In this document: piece by piece, positions 20,133 through 63,599 of the stretch
How the letters are laid out: the number at the start of each line of letters is the position of its first letter
Position numbering within the stretch: position 1 is the stretch's first letter
NCBI RefSeq assembly: GCF_003589595.1
Contig: NW_020653750.1
Location: forward strand, 8,574,025-8,638,024
From: Hyposmocoma kahamanoa
Taxonomy: Eukaryota > Arthropoda > Insecta > Lepidoptera > Cosmopterigidae
DNA length: 64,000 bases
Reading direction: 5' to 3'
Translations under genes and position numbers: made by a program
Notes under the pieces: model-generated
Told to the model about the DNA's origin: nothing
Databases searched by the model: none
Seen by the model: only the letters and a program-made list of their open reading frames with translations

Positions 20133-22880
20133 ATGGACGGTGGTTACGACGAAATAATCTCCGAAAACATATTTTTTGTGGAGCTCAAGAACGAATACCC
20201 AAATTTATTTCAACACTGCATAACGCATTCTTGGATAATATGTGTGCCTCGAATAGGAAGTCTGAACACGCGCGTTTTTACTGTAGAAGATTTCTGTGCT
20301 CATATACTCGTGCCGAGCGATGAGCTGCCAGAAACTCATTACAGCACACTTACTGAGAAACAAATAACAGTAGCAAACAAAGTCCTTACATTAGAAGTGA
20401 CTAAAGGACTTCCACTACAAAGCCATATTTTGTTTGAAGAAACATTCTATACAGAAGACTTTATGAAATATAAAGTATGGTGTATTGAGACCCCTTTAGA
20501 ACCATCAGCTAATGTAGGCGACAATGCTACCACTAAAGAATATCTTTTGACTATCAATGACTGTATAGACCTGCTATGGACTCAAGCTGCTGGCCGTCAA
20601 GTCCTTGACCAGATTGAGCACTGTGTACAGACATTTTTAAAGAAGAACCAATTACTGCCTATAGCTATAGGGCCACTGAAGGATGCCGTTAGTGAGCTGT
20701 ACACACAATGTCTTCAGATTGCATTACAAAACCGAAGACTTCGAGAAAAATCAAAGGCTTGCAAACAAATTCTTGAAAATATAAAACTAGCTGTGGAGAG
20801 TTACATGCAACATTTACTCTTTGATTTCATATTTAAACCAATTTGTACTTGTTGTGCTTATGAAGATGCACATCTCAACAAAAAGATTAGAAATATGAGT
20901 GAAATACAACTCAGAGACTTGGACATCAAAAGAAACCTGTACCATGCAGTGCCAAAGGCAAAACAAATACTTTCAAAGATGGATTCTTATGACACAGTTT
21001 TAGAAAAGCTTTTATGTTTGAAACAAGCTTTGAATGCTATTGATAAGAAAGATAGCAGTAACAATGTTGTTCTGCTTACTGCTGATGACATGTTACCAGT
21101 ATTCGTGTTTTTAGTCATTAAATCTGGATTACCAAATTGGTACAGCCAGCTCACATACATCAAAGAATTCCGTTTCAGCGGTGTAGGCAAAGGCGAAGCA
21201 GATGAAAGTGCATTCCTTATAACAACTTTGGAAGCTGTAATAGAACACATTCAATCTGGTGCTTTAGCTGGACCTCCTGACCCTGAAGCTTATTATTATG
21301 AAAGTAGTTTAACAGAACAAAATTTACAAAATGGTAAAGAGAGAAGGAGCAGTTTGACTGAATCAATATCAACATCTGATACAAATAGTAAAGAAGAAAC
21401 ATTAGAATACATATTTGACTTAATCAAAGCAAATCACTTTGAACAAGTGAACACTATACTGTTGAGAAATCAAAAACACATTAATGACATTGAATTGAAT
21501 GGAAACAATCTGCTAACAGTCTTGGAAGATGATTCTTCAGATGAATATGATGTCGACGCGTATGAATCAGAAATATACCAAAAACTCTGTCACCCTCTAT
21601 GTAACTGCAAGAAATGCTGCTACAAAATCTCGAGGAATCTCTTAAAAACTTCCCCTACAGTCACATCAAGGGACAGTCATGGCCTTACAGCTTTGCATGT
21701 TGCATGCATCCATGGCAAGGCCACAATAGTGGAAACACTAATAGAAATAGGTTCAGAAATCGATCCCACTGACCTGAATGAATGCACGCCACTCCACTAT
21801 GCGGCATCTAGAGGCCACCAGAATGCTTTATTATTACTTTTGCACTCAGGGGCTAACATAAATCGGACAAATATTGATAAGAATACTCCACTCCATTTAT
21901 CTGTCAATAATGGTCATATGAATTGTGTTAAAGCCCTAATTTACTTTGCTGAACATAGTCGCAAGAAATTGATAATAAACTGTACCAATGAAAGTGGTCA
22001 TACACCACTGCATATGGCTTCAAAATGGGGCTATGAGGGTATCGCCCGATTATTGATAGAGAACGGCGCCGAACCCTCTCTACAAAATCGATATAATAAA
22101 ACCGCATTTGACTACGCACACAACTTAAGGATATTACAAGTTTTGAAATCTTGTACGCCTAATTTATATGAATACATTCACATTACAACTAGTGATGTAA
22201 AAGCATTAAACTGCAAAACTGACAATCCTGTTTCTGTCAAGTTGCAAAAGTTACACATGAGAAATAATGATGTTAACAATGCTTCAAAAGCAGTTGAAAA
22301 CTTGAAAAGAATTGATAGAATTTTAAAAGCTATATCATATGGTGATGTGAAATTAGCGTGCTTTTATATGGGCATTGATTATTCAGTTTACGTTGACAAG
22401 CCAAATGGATTTTGCCACCCGCTATGCGAGTGTGAATCTTGTAAAAAGAAGACAGAATTGTTTACTTTAGATTTTGACGTAAATTTCTCTGATACGAATG
22501 GATTTACCGCGTTACATTACGCATCCCGGTATGGCTTGGACGAGTTGTGCAATATTTTAATATTGAACAGAGCTAACATAAATTGTTGCAATAAGAAAGG
22601 CCAAACAGCATTGCACTTAGCGGCTTTAAGTAATAAGACTGTTGTTATAAGATTATTACTTGACTATGGTGCCAATGTAAACGCGATTGACTTGAATGGA
22701 AATACACCTCTACATGATGCTAGTGAAATGGGAAATATTGGCGCCACTAAGATATTGCTTTCATACAATCCTGACATCACTATGTTGAATGGGTTGGATA
22801 AATCTGCTCTAGATATAGCTAAAGATAAGGTGCACCTTACTATTATTGATTTGATTGAAAAGCAGATTTTAAATTGTTAG
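20133..22880 (+). CDS. ANKRD27: Varp-like VPS9 and ankyrin protein (ANKRD27 orthologue), intronless
   Basis: A single 915-codon ORF matches the order of vertebrate Varp: an N-terminal region with ILFEETFYTEDF, then a VPS9 Rab-GEF domain (about residues 240-375, including LLTADDMLPVFVFLVIKSG and NWYSQLTYIKEFRF). Ankyrin block 1 covers about 513-670 (GLTALHVACIHG, CTPLHYAASRGH, NTPLHLSVNNGH, HTPLHMASKWGY) and block 2 about 785-905 (GFTALHYASRYG, QTALHLAALSN, NTPLHDASEMG). Two cysteine clusters, C486-HPLC-N-C-KK-C495 and C761-HPLC-E-C-ES-C770, precede the ankyrin blocks. In human Varp equivalent motifs bind zinc and recruit retromer VPS29. In mammals the protein is a Rab21 GEF and a Rab32/38 and VAMP7 partner on endosomes, and the same role is inferred here. 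The protein is about 135 residues shorter than human because it ends after block 2. No intron interrupts the coding sequence. Confidence 0.95.
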   Translation: MDGGYDEIISENIFFVELKNEYPNLFQHCITHSWIICVPRIGSLNTRVFTVEDFCAHILVPSDELPETHYSTLTEKQITVANKVLTLEVTKGLPLQSHILFEETFYTEDFMKYKVWCIETPLEPSANVGDNATTKEYLLTINDCIDLLWTQAAGRQVLDQIEHCVQTFLKKNQLLPIAIGPLKDAVSELYTQCLQIALQNRRLREKSKACKQILENIKLAVESYMQHLLFDFIFKPICTCCAYEDAHLNKKIRNMSEIQLRDLDIKRNLYHAVPKAKQILSKMDSYDTVLEKLLCLKQALNAIDKKDSSNNVVLLTADDMLPVFVFLVIKSGLPNWYSQLTYIKEFRFSGVGKGEADESAFLITTLEAVIEHIQSGALAGPPDPEAYYYESSLTEQNLQNGKERRSSLTESISTSDTNSKEETLEYIFDLIKANHFEQVNTILLRNQKHINDIELNGNNLLTVLEDDSSDEYDVDAYESEIYQKLCHPLCNCKKCCYKISRNLLKTSPTVTSRDSHGLTALHVACIHGKATIVETLIEIGSEIDPTDLNECTPLHYAASRGHQNALLLLLHSGANINRTNIDKNTPLHLSVNNGHMNCVKALIYFAEHSRKKLIINCTNESGHTPLHMASKWGYEGIARLLIENGAEPSLQNRYNKTAFDYAHNLRILQVLKSCTPNLYEYIHITTSDVKALNCKTDNPVSVKLQKLHMRNNDVNNASKAVENLKRIDRILKAISYGDVKLACFYMGIDYSVYVDKPNGFCHPLCECESCKKKTELFTLDFDVNFSDTNGFTALHYASRYGLDELCNILILNRANINCCNKKGQTALHLAALSNKTVVIRLLLDYGANVNAIDLNGNTPLHDASEMGNIGATKILLSYNPDITMLNGLDKSALDIAKDKVHLTIIDLIEKQILNC

Positions 22881-24034
22881 CAGCCAGAGTTATGTATACT
22901 CAAAACTTCTCATTTAACTTGTAATGGGTGTGGTTATAGAAATAGTCCGATATAAAAAGCGACCTTGAAATAATGATCTAGCCAATTATGGAAACTATAA
23001 ACAGGTATTTCATAACTTTAGTTATAAGATAAAATGAATGTCTTATCAATATGATTATTTAAGATAGTACTGCCAAAATGTATAGTCGGCCTTTTGCTTC
23101 TTTGTAATAAATAAAACTGCTAATGTAACTATGTCACATGCTCAGAAACGAATTTATAATTAATGACTCCTTAATTTTTGATAATGCGTAGTAAACATTG
23201 CCAATGAAACACACACAGCTCACAGGGTTCAACAAGATCCTTTTGTAGTGTAACGTCGTTGTTCGTACGTAATACGTCACTATGTACGTAAATAGGATTA
23301 TTCACTTTTACCTCATTGCTCATCTCCTTAGCCAAAGTTCAGTTATATTTTATTATGGTGTAAATTTTGTAGGATATATATTTTCCTTGTCGCCATTCCA
23401 TTGTATGGGTTTTATAATGTTCATTACTTTCATACAGCTTTATTTAACCAAAATGGATATCTCTCTGTGCCATAGAAACACTGCCGTCTTTATGTATACT
23501 AATTTCTAAGACTGATTATTTTTATTTTTTAAGTAGGTACTATTTATATCGCGGACTACTTTATTTGTTATCTATCACATTTGACAATAAAAGGTTTATG
23601 TAAATATAATACTATTTTCTTTACTAAACTATACCATAACAAGGGAATTAATCATTAAAAAAATGGACATAATGTAACTTTTAATCATGTAATATACATA
23701 AAATATAAATATACAAAGTTTGAGCGTGTTCACAATACATAAGTACCACTAATGATATTCCTTGGCGATCATACATATTACATAACCACTTGTGCAACAT
23801 TGGGGTTCATTTGTATAATGTCATAATATCACTTGATAACAAACTTATTTTAAGTATCATTATATACTTATTATTAAACTGATTTTGTCTAGTGAAGTTA
23901 AGAAGAAATTTAACGTCGTGTTACCTAATGCTAAGGGTAGTTTTATTTTTTAAATTTAGAGACATTTTTAAGATTGTTAATAAGTAAAAGGACCAGAGCC
24001 CAGGGCAATTACGTATATCCATTGAGTGTATATC
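22881..24034 (+). other. ANKRD27 3' UTR and intergenic sequence
   Basis: Overlapping AATAAA polyadenylation signals lie at 23106-23115, about 230 bp after the stop codon. A further CAATAAAAGG is near 23587. The 75-codon hydrophobic ORF at 23282-23509 has no domain. No other gene is seen. Confidence 0.5.
23106..23115 (+). terminator. Polyadenylation signal of ANKRD27
   Basis: Two overlapping AATAAA hexamers follow the ANKRD27 stop at a normal 3' UTR distance and are the best candidate cleavage signal. Confidence 0.6.
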
Positions 24035-24037
24035 TTA

Positions 24038-24156
24038 GAGCGGTTACACGACGAATTTCAGCAGCGCGTCTGCAGCAATTCAGTAGCGATGCAGTCGCTA
24101 ATCGTAGTTTCACAAACGCGTTTGTTTCGCTGCTGAGTCGCCGTATGTAACGGCTC
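24038..24156. mobile_element. 119-bp MITE with TTA target duplication
   Basis: The left end GAGCGGTTACACGACG...CAGCAGCG pairs with the right end CGCTGCTGAGTCGCCG...GTAACGGCTC. TTA flanks it at 24035-24037 and 24157-24159. The GC-rich palindromic body and TTA duplication suggest a PIF/Harbinger-type non-autonomous element. Confidence 0.75.
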
Positions 24157-24159
24157 TTA

Positions 24160-25689
24160 CCCACTTTTGGCCACTTAAATGACATTTGAAACTTTTAACT
24201 TCACTGGAATAACAGATTAACTAAAGTGAATCCTGAAACCTATCTTGGTATAGCCTAACATTAATTTTTAAATTAATTTTTGTACGTTTAGACATATAAA
24301 ATAATCAATTCTGCATAATGTTTTACAAAAACTTAATATAATTTATTATCGCTGTCATGTACTGAGAACCAGTCCTGACCAACACAATAAGAGTCTACTT
24401 ACAAAAATTGGACCTTATGTCGTCTTATTTGTTGATGTTTGCAATGCTCAAAAAGAGCAATTGTATAACTTTTTAGTATAAATTGCAGATGTACCGAGGT
24501 AAGTGTACAAAGGTCCAGTTATGAGACAAAGTGCAAAATACCGCCCAATTTTTATAATTAAAATCCAATCATTATTGTGTCCTGTTTCACGCCTTATAGT
24601 TGAAGAATGACTATAGTAATTCTGTAACACGTCACAATTAATTTGTGACTTATGTTCACAAAATTAAGTAGAGGTTCTAACTTAATATTAACCCACTTCG
24701 CGTCCTAGAGACACACGGTGCTGAGACATACGTTTCTAACGATTTTGGTATTGTAAGGTCCTTTAGCCGCACATCCACCATAAAAAAAAATTACGAAATT
24801 CTTTAGGGACACCGTGTCTCCAGGATGTGTGACGGGTTTAAAATGAATACAATAATATTATTTACAATAAATTCTCTCTTCTTTAAAACTACAACTTAAT
24901 TTGAGTAGCGAGTTAAGTTAAAAAAATGCAATAAATTAAAACTATGTTAATGTGTATGTTTACGTACGACATAAATAAGAAATTTCATATCTACAGTATA
25001 GGATTCTATTTTATTAAAGGGGGACATATTTGCTTCGTCATATAAGGAGCCGTAACAGTCCTATTTCTGACAAACAATTTAGTGGTATATGCATATAAAC
25101 GGGGTTTTATCCATTTCCTAATATATGGTGGTGGCGCCAGTGACCGACAAGCATCACTGTTCGACTTCTATTTTGTATTTGAAGGTAAGTAAAAATAATT
25201 TTATAAACGTATATTCATTAAATATACATCTCAAGATTGTTTACATTTAGTGAAGTACCTTAACAAATGGACTATAGGACAAAATTTTCTACCACCATAC
25301 CATACCATAGTAACACGTTTCTTATTAATCAGTGTCAATTACTAGGTATTCATTATTGATGGGTTAGTTAGAGGATTTTTTTTACTGAAGAAATTCTTGT
25401 TTAGGTTTTTTTATAGTAATAACTATAATAGTTTTTTTATAAAACATACTACAACATAACCATTCTCGAGGATTGTAATCTGTGAAGTAAAAAAATCACT
25501 ATTGATAATTGTTTAAAAAAAAAAGTTATTTCAAATTTAAAGATACACTTCCCTTAAAGTGTCGATCATTGGTACCATCACATTCTGAGAGTTTATAGAT
25601 TCGATATTGACAGAGTAGTTTATTTACACAGAGTGGCAGCTCGTGAAACGATCACGAACAGTTGGACCTAGTTAAACAAAAAGGATCTA
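24160..25689. other. Intergenic; one MITE-like palindrome
   Basis: About 24690-24838 has imperfect terminal repeats: AACCCACTTCGCGTCCTAG with GAGACACACGGTG against CACCGTGTCTCCAGGATGTG with TGACGGGTTT. The rest is AT-rich without a supported gene. Confidence 0.5.
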
Positions 25690-26097
25690 ATGCATATCCA
25701 GTCACTTTCGAGACATGGCAGTTTGAAGTTTAAAATGTTTCTCACTCTTGTTTTATTTTCAAAACTTATAATGTCATGTAACTCCAGAGATATTTACTTA
25801 TGTTTATGTTGGATTAAGGACTTTATGAACCGTTTTGTACATATAACTCATTTTTTGATAATTTTGTGGATTGGTTCCTTTTTGCTTAACTACGGCTACG
25901 TCCAATTAAAGCAACTCAATTGGATTTTATATTCTCATATATCTTTGTTTCTCTGTATACTCTGTATACTGTGTACGTTGTATAGGGAACCGATTACGTT
26001 TTCGGGAATGACTATAACTTACATTGTGGTCGGGAATTTCTTTTTACACAAACATGTGAAATTTACTATCCATTATTCGTCTGTTAATCCAAATTAA
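25690..26097 (+). other. Unsupported 135-codon hydrophobic ORF
   Basis: The ORF is rich in Leu, Ile, Phe and Cys, with three or four hydrophobic stretches (for example FLIILWIGSFLLNYGYV and YSHISLFLCILCILCTLY). No family motif is recognised. Composition follows the AT-rich surroundings, and no splice sites or start context stand out. It could be chance or an old receptor-like fragment. Confidence 0.15.
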
Positions 26098-26302
26098 ATT
26101 TATTTGCACCCTGCACAAATATAAAATAACAGGAACATTTCACACTAAAATGATTAACTCTTAATCGAATGTCTTTCTCAGTTTTACAACACTGCCACCC
26201 TTATAATAAACAACGTAATCGATATTTTTAGTGAAATTGAGTTATTAACATAGCTGGAATCAGCGACACCAGATCTAAAACCCTATAAGGGGTTTTTTTA
26301 TT

Positions 26303-26547
26303 AACCGACTTAAAAAGGAGGTTTTTCAATTCGACAGTATTTTTTGTATGTATGTATGCGATTACTCGGCATTTGTGAACCGATTTTGACGATTCTTTTT
26401 TTTATTTGAAAGAGCCTCAGTATTGGTCCCATTTAAATTTGAAGAAAATATTCCACCTTTAAAGGTCGCAAAGTAGAGGTGAATTCGCTTTCACGCACTT
26501 TTCGGTAACCGATTTCAATAAAGCATGCCAAATAGATGTAATGCCAC
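26303..26547 (+). repeat. Family C copy, adjacent to a DNA transposon
   Basis: Contains AACCGACTTAAAAAGGAGG, TTTGTGAACCGATTTTGACG, TTTAAATTTGAAGAAAATAT and CACTTTTCGGTAACCGATTT. It stops at the edge of the transposon at 26548, which therefore inserted into or beside it. Confidence 0.6.
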
Positions 26548-27992
26548 AAAGGAGATCCGCCAAAATGACCCCAGGCCCGGCGCCAAAATAATGTAACTCA
26601 GTTTTTAGAGTAAAAATAGCCATAATATTATATAGTTTCGGTATTGCTAAATTCACGTGCTAACATAGTTTTTTTTGCCTGTTGAATTTTCATAGGCGCT
26701 TTATGAAAAATTCTATTTATTAGAGAAGCGTCGTCCTTTTTAGTTCATTAACATTGTAATAAATAATTATGGCATATAAGCATGTATATCAATCATATTA
26801 TTATTATTATTAAATGAAACTCAACTCACTACAGAAGAGGCCAACAAATCACGACTAATAACCATGTGTCGTTGGGTTGTAGAAACTGTGAATGGCAAGT
26901 TTAAAAATAGCTTTAAAATCTTCCGCAACAGAATGTTTAACAATACCTTAACGAAAACATTCACAGATTTCAAAATAGCAGCGGCTTTGATAAACTGCTT
27001 TCAGGAGCCTTACAAAGACAGTAGATTTACTGATGATTTTATTGCATCAATAAACCGCAACATACATAAAACAAATCTGTTGGCCGCGTATGTTTTAGAA
27101 AACAATTTGAACAGGCAAAGATCATCATTTACTAGACTGGATGCAAACAATCCAGAAGTATCAGATTTTCCGGAGCTGACGTACGAAGATCTGATAAAAT
27201 TCGCTATAGGCACGTATCACCTCAAAATAGCACGTTCGTACTGCAGCGAACACACGAAGAGAACTGGCGTATATGAAATCGAGGTTTACAGACACTCAGA
27301 ACAAATAAATATAATAAATGATCGAGTTATAAGGTCACAGTCGCATACAAACAACGTACTGATTCGCTGCAGAATTAATTCACGTCATGTCAGATCAAAC
27401 ACTTATTATACCTATTTGTTATTTAATACTGCGGTTTTTGGAATCGAGGCAGTGAAAGAACATTACTGTTCCTGTTATCACGGGAACAGAACACTGGGAA
27501 GTTGCGCCCATGTAATAAGCGTCATGTACTATTTGGGTTGGGCTAGACACAATGAACGTGATTTAGACCACCCAGCTCTAGGCTTAGTTTTTGTATTAGT
27601 TGATTTAGAAAACTAAGTCCATCAAACATATATTCTGTCGAGAAAATGAAAATATATATTATTTTATAACCATACTAAGTGTTTTATTTTACACATAGTT
27701 TCGAACATCTAATTTATTTTTTCATAGTTCACAGTACAGTACATACATGCTTATATGCCATAATGACTAATTACAAGATTAATGAACTAAAAATGACGAC
27801 GTTTCTCTAAAAAATATAATTTTACAAAGAGCCCCTATTAAAATTCAACGGGCAAAAAGACAATGTTAGCATGTGAATTTAGCAATACCGAAACTATATA
27901 ATATTTTTGCTATTTTTACTCTAAAAATTGAGTTACATTATTTTGGCGCCGGGCCTGGGGTAATTTTGTATGGGATTTGGCGGATCTCCTTT
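26548..27992 (+). mobile_element. DNA transposon with ~250-bp terminal inverted repeats (ISL2EU-like)
   Basis: The left end AAAGGAGATCCGCC and the right end GGCGGATCTCCTTT are reverse complements. The similarity continues inward through CCAGGCCCGGCGCC, TTTCGGTATTGCTAAATTCA, TCCTTTTTAGTTCATTAA and TATGGCATATAAGCATGTAT, reaching about 26797 on the left and 27745 on the right. A transposase fragment fills the centre. Only the C-terminal coding part remains, so the copy is internally deleted. The flanking duplication was not resolved. Confidence 0.85.
26864..27616 (+). CDS. Transposase C-terminal fragment with SWIM-type zinc motif
   Basis: The 250-codon ORF (open upstream to about 26815: EEANKSRLITMCRWVVETVN) has the DDE-endonuclease C-terminal signature CRWVVETVNGKFK, with DFKIAAALINCFQEPY after it. 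Near its end it has CSCYHGNRTLGSCAHVISV, a CxC...CxH SWIM-like zinc motif followed by MYYLGWARH. This combination is typical of ISL2EU/IS4EU-class transposases. The N-terminal half, with its DNA-binding domain and first catalytic acidic residues, is missing, so activity is unlikely. The ORF has no internal stop, which points to recent loss or recent arrival. Confidence 0.75.
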   Translation: MCRWVVETVNGKFKNSFKIFRNRMFNNTLTKTFTDFKIAAALINCFQEPYKDSRFTDDFIASINRNIHKTNLLAAYVLENNLNRQRSSFTRLDANNPEVSDFPELTYEDLIKFAIGTYHLKIARSYCSEHTKRTGVYEIEVYRHSEQINIINDRVIRSQSHTNNVLIRCRINSRHVRSNTYYTYLLFNTAVFGIEAVKEHYCSCYHGNRTLGSCAHVISVMYYLGWARHNERDLDHPALGLVFVLVDLEN

Positions 27993-28109
27993 ATCAGGTA
28001 GGTGTTTTTTTTTTTAAAAATTATCTAATTTAGTTTGTTTTATTGTTAAGCTAAATCAACATAATTGACATTTTTGAAAGAAAAAAGAACTTTAGGCGTT
28101 GTTTATGAG

Positions 28110-28312
28110 AGGCAGAATAGTATTATAAGACCATACTTAACATACAAATGTAGCAGCGCGCACACATATTCGCGTCATCTCGCGTAGTCGTTCCGCACGC
28201 CTTATATTATTAAGCGAATGTGTGCATCCGGACACGGCGGGGCGTGCACACATATAAGCCTGGCTGCTACGTTTGTATAGAGTTACCAAACTTGTCTTAT
28301 TGTAACCATGAT
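28110..28312. repeat. GC-rich palindromic repeat related to the 61-kb MITE
   Basis: AATGTAGCAGCGCGCACACA on the left faces CACACATATAAGCCTGGCTG and CTGCTACGTTTGTATAGAG on the right. The same CTGCTACGTTTG...GAATTAC...TTGTCTTATT block occurs at 61300-61345 and, diverged, at 37140-37260. It lies 0.7 kb downstream of the IRE1 stop codon. Confidence 0.55.
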
Positions 28313-28713
28313 TTTACAATCTCTAAATCTATTATTTCACATTCCTTACCAATAGCACCAACCAAAATTGAACAATATTAGAACATATTTAAGTGGAATG
28401 TTAAGAACACTTACTAATTACAATAACATAGTCATAAACTCATCAAACACCGTAGTTTGATAGCTCAATTATAATTTCTAAAATACACGCAAAATTATAC
28501 CAATATATTAATTCTGTTCTATATACGAGTGATATATTTAAACTAAAATAAAAAATGTCATTTTCGAACTAATTTTTGTAAATTAAAAACCTTCATCCTT
28601 ATTTCATTTCATCCTAATTTGTCACAATAATCTTACTCCCAAGCATAGCAAAATCATCTCCTAATACCTACATTAACTGACAATTTAACTGAGAACGTTA
28701 TAAGCTTCTGTTG

Positions 28714-28719
28714 TTTATT
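28714..28719 (-). terminator. Candidate polyadenylation signal of IRE1
   Basis: AATAAA on the minus strand, about 290 bp after the IRE1 stop codon. It is the nearest canonical hexamer I noticed, and is unproven. Confidence 0.35.
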
Positions 28720-29008
28720 AAGTTAACAAATCTGCGCTAACTTGTTAATTAAATATTGGTCCCTTATCATTCAAAGGACATTGCAGGCCCTCTTTTGCTA
28801 TAAAACATTGAAATTACATAAGTAATGTCGAAATAATAACCGCACTAATCCTTTAGACAGGAATCCGCGTAATGGATGGCATAAGTTTAATAAACACCTA
28901 ATAATCACTAATTAGAGATCTAAACACTGACTTCACTCACTTATTATTCATAAAAATGTCTTATTAAATAGATAAAAATCACATAATAATCGTCTTTATG
29001 TTTTGTGC

Positions 29009-62296
<33,288 letters not shown>

Positions 62297-62511
62297 CTGT
62301 AAGTTAGTTATAGATAAATATTGATTAAAAGTAATGTGTTATAACGAAACGATTGCTTAACACGAGTTATTTCATTAGTAATGCCTTTACACCTTTTCTA
62401 AAGAAGCTATTAGGCATTACGTACAAGTTAATGGTAAGACATAGATCTACTAATTACTTGGAGATGTGAATGTTCATGACAATTAAAATAATAATTATTA
62501 TAAGTTGTTAT

Positions 62512-62785
62512 TACAAAAAACAACCGACCTCAATAGTTCGTGAAATTTAATGGAAGGTTAAAGGAAAATGGGTGAAATCCAATAAACTAGATTCATTCCC
62601 AATTTGCCACCCTTAGAGGTGGAATATCGTCTTCAAATTTGAATGGGACCATTACAGAGGTACCCCCACTCCAAAAAAAAGAATCATCGAAATCGGTTCT
62701 CAAATGTCGGAGTAATCGCGTGACATAGAAATAAAAAATATAGTCGAACAGAAAACCTCCTCTTTTTATTGAAGTCGGTCAAGGT
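62512..62785 (-). repeat. Family C copy
   Basis: Contains CAACCGACCTCAATAGTTCG, CACCCTTAGAGGTGGAATAT, AAATTTGAATGGGACC, GAAATCGGTTCTCAAATGTC and TTTTTATTGAAGTCGGTCAA. It lies just outside the last visible IRE1 exon, presumably in an intron. Confidence 0.65.
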
Positions 62786-62964
62786 CAAGGAACTCTACTG
62801 CTACATTATTATCATAATTATGTCATTATCAGTGATCGGACTGAGGGAGTCAATTTACCTAAACTAAAATAACGTGGACATCCCCTTCTACAAATCCCGG
62901 ATCTCGGTAATGATCATATTCTAATACATAACAAAATTATTTATTGAAATTTGAGTACATTGGC

Positions 62965-63112
62965 AACTTGTTGGTGAAATTCTGAAATTACAGGCACATG
63001 AGACTTGTCAACTTATGTCTCAGAGTGACGGGCGCAGTGGCAGTGCATTTAAAGTTCTGAGTGGCAATGCAACTGTTAAGGACAGGCGTGTAGCTTACCA
63101 TAAGGCGCACTA
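62965..63112 (+). repeat. Dispersed element A, internal part
   Basis: Contains ACAGGCACATGAGACTTGTC, AACTTATGTCTCAGAGTGAC, GGGCGCAGTGGCAGTG and GGACAGGCGTGTAGCTTACC. Both ends are missing. Confidence 0.7.
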
Positions 63113-63424
63113 AAAATTATATATATTATATCCTATTAAGTATTTGCTACAAATTATAGTCTCAAAAATAATATAGTTGTATTTCTATAGGTACTCTTAC
63201 GTATTTAAATACTTTTGCCATTTAAACAATATACATGAGACAACCTATATTTGGTCACTGATAATTATATTATCATAGGTACACTGAAAAAAGGTTCCAA
63301 ACACGTGCATTTTGAACTTGTTTGGCGAATTCTCAATTGAATCAATGACTACAATATAAATAGCACAATTATTTAAAATTGTTGCTTCAATCATTGTTCT
63401 TGATATGCTCAGTTAAGTTACGTA

Positions 63425-63587
63425 GGGTCGTATTCTAGAACTCTACTCAATGCTCAAGTCAGGATTTGAGTATGGTTTAAAGCACTCGAAATCATACTCT
63501 AGTCCCTGCCATTAGGGTCGTATTTCCAGTGCTTGTGTTTCCAGTGCAATCCTGACTTGAGCATTGAGTAGAGTTCTAGAATACGAC
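63425..63587. mobile_element. Second copy of the 165-bp MITE
   Basis: Begins GGGTCGTATTCTAGAACTCT and ends AGAGTTCTAGAATACGAC. The core is in the reverse orientation to the 3271-3435 copy. The last bases of the right terminal repeat are lost (CGACAGG instead of CGACCCT). The palindromic ends match the first copy closely. Confidence 0.8.
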
Positions 63588-63599
63588 AGGTTTATTTGT

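Noticed and set aside
25690..26097. Membrane protein or chemoreceptor gene
   Set aside because: No family motif, strong AT bias and no exon structure; listed only as an unsupported ORF.
62512..63420. Missing 5' exon of IRE1
   Set aside because: Searched for luminal-domain motifs between 62300 and 64000 and saw only repeats, so the upstream exons are taken to lie outside the window.
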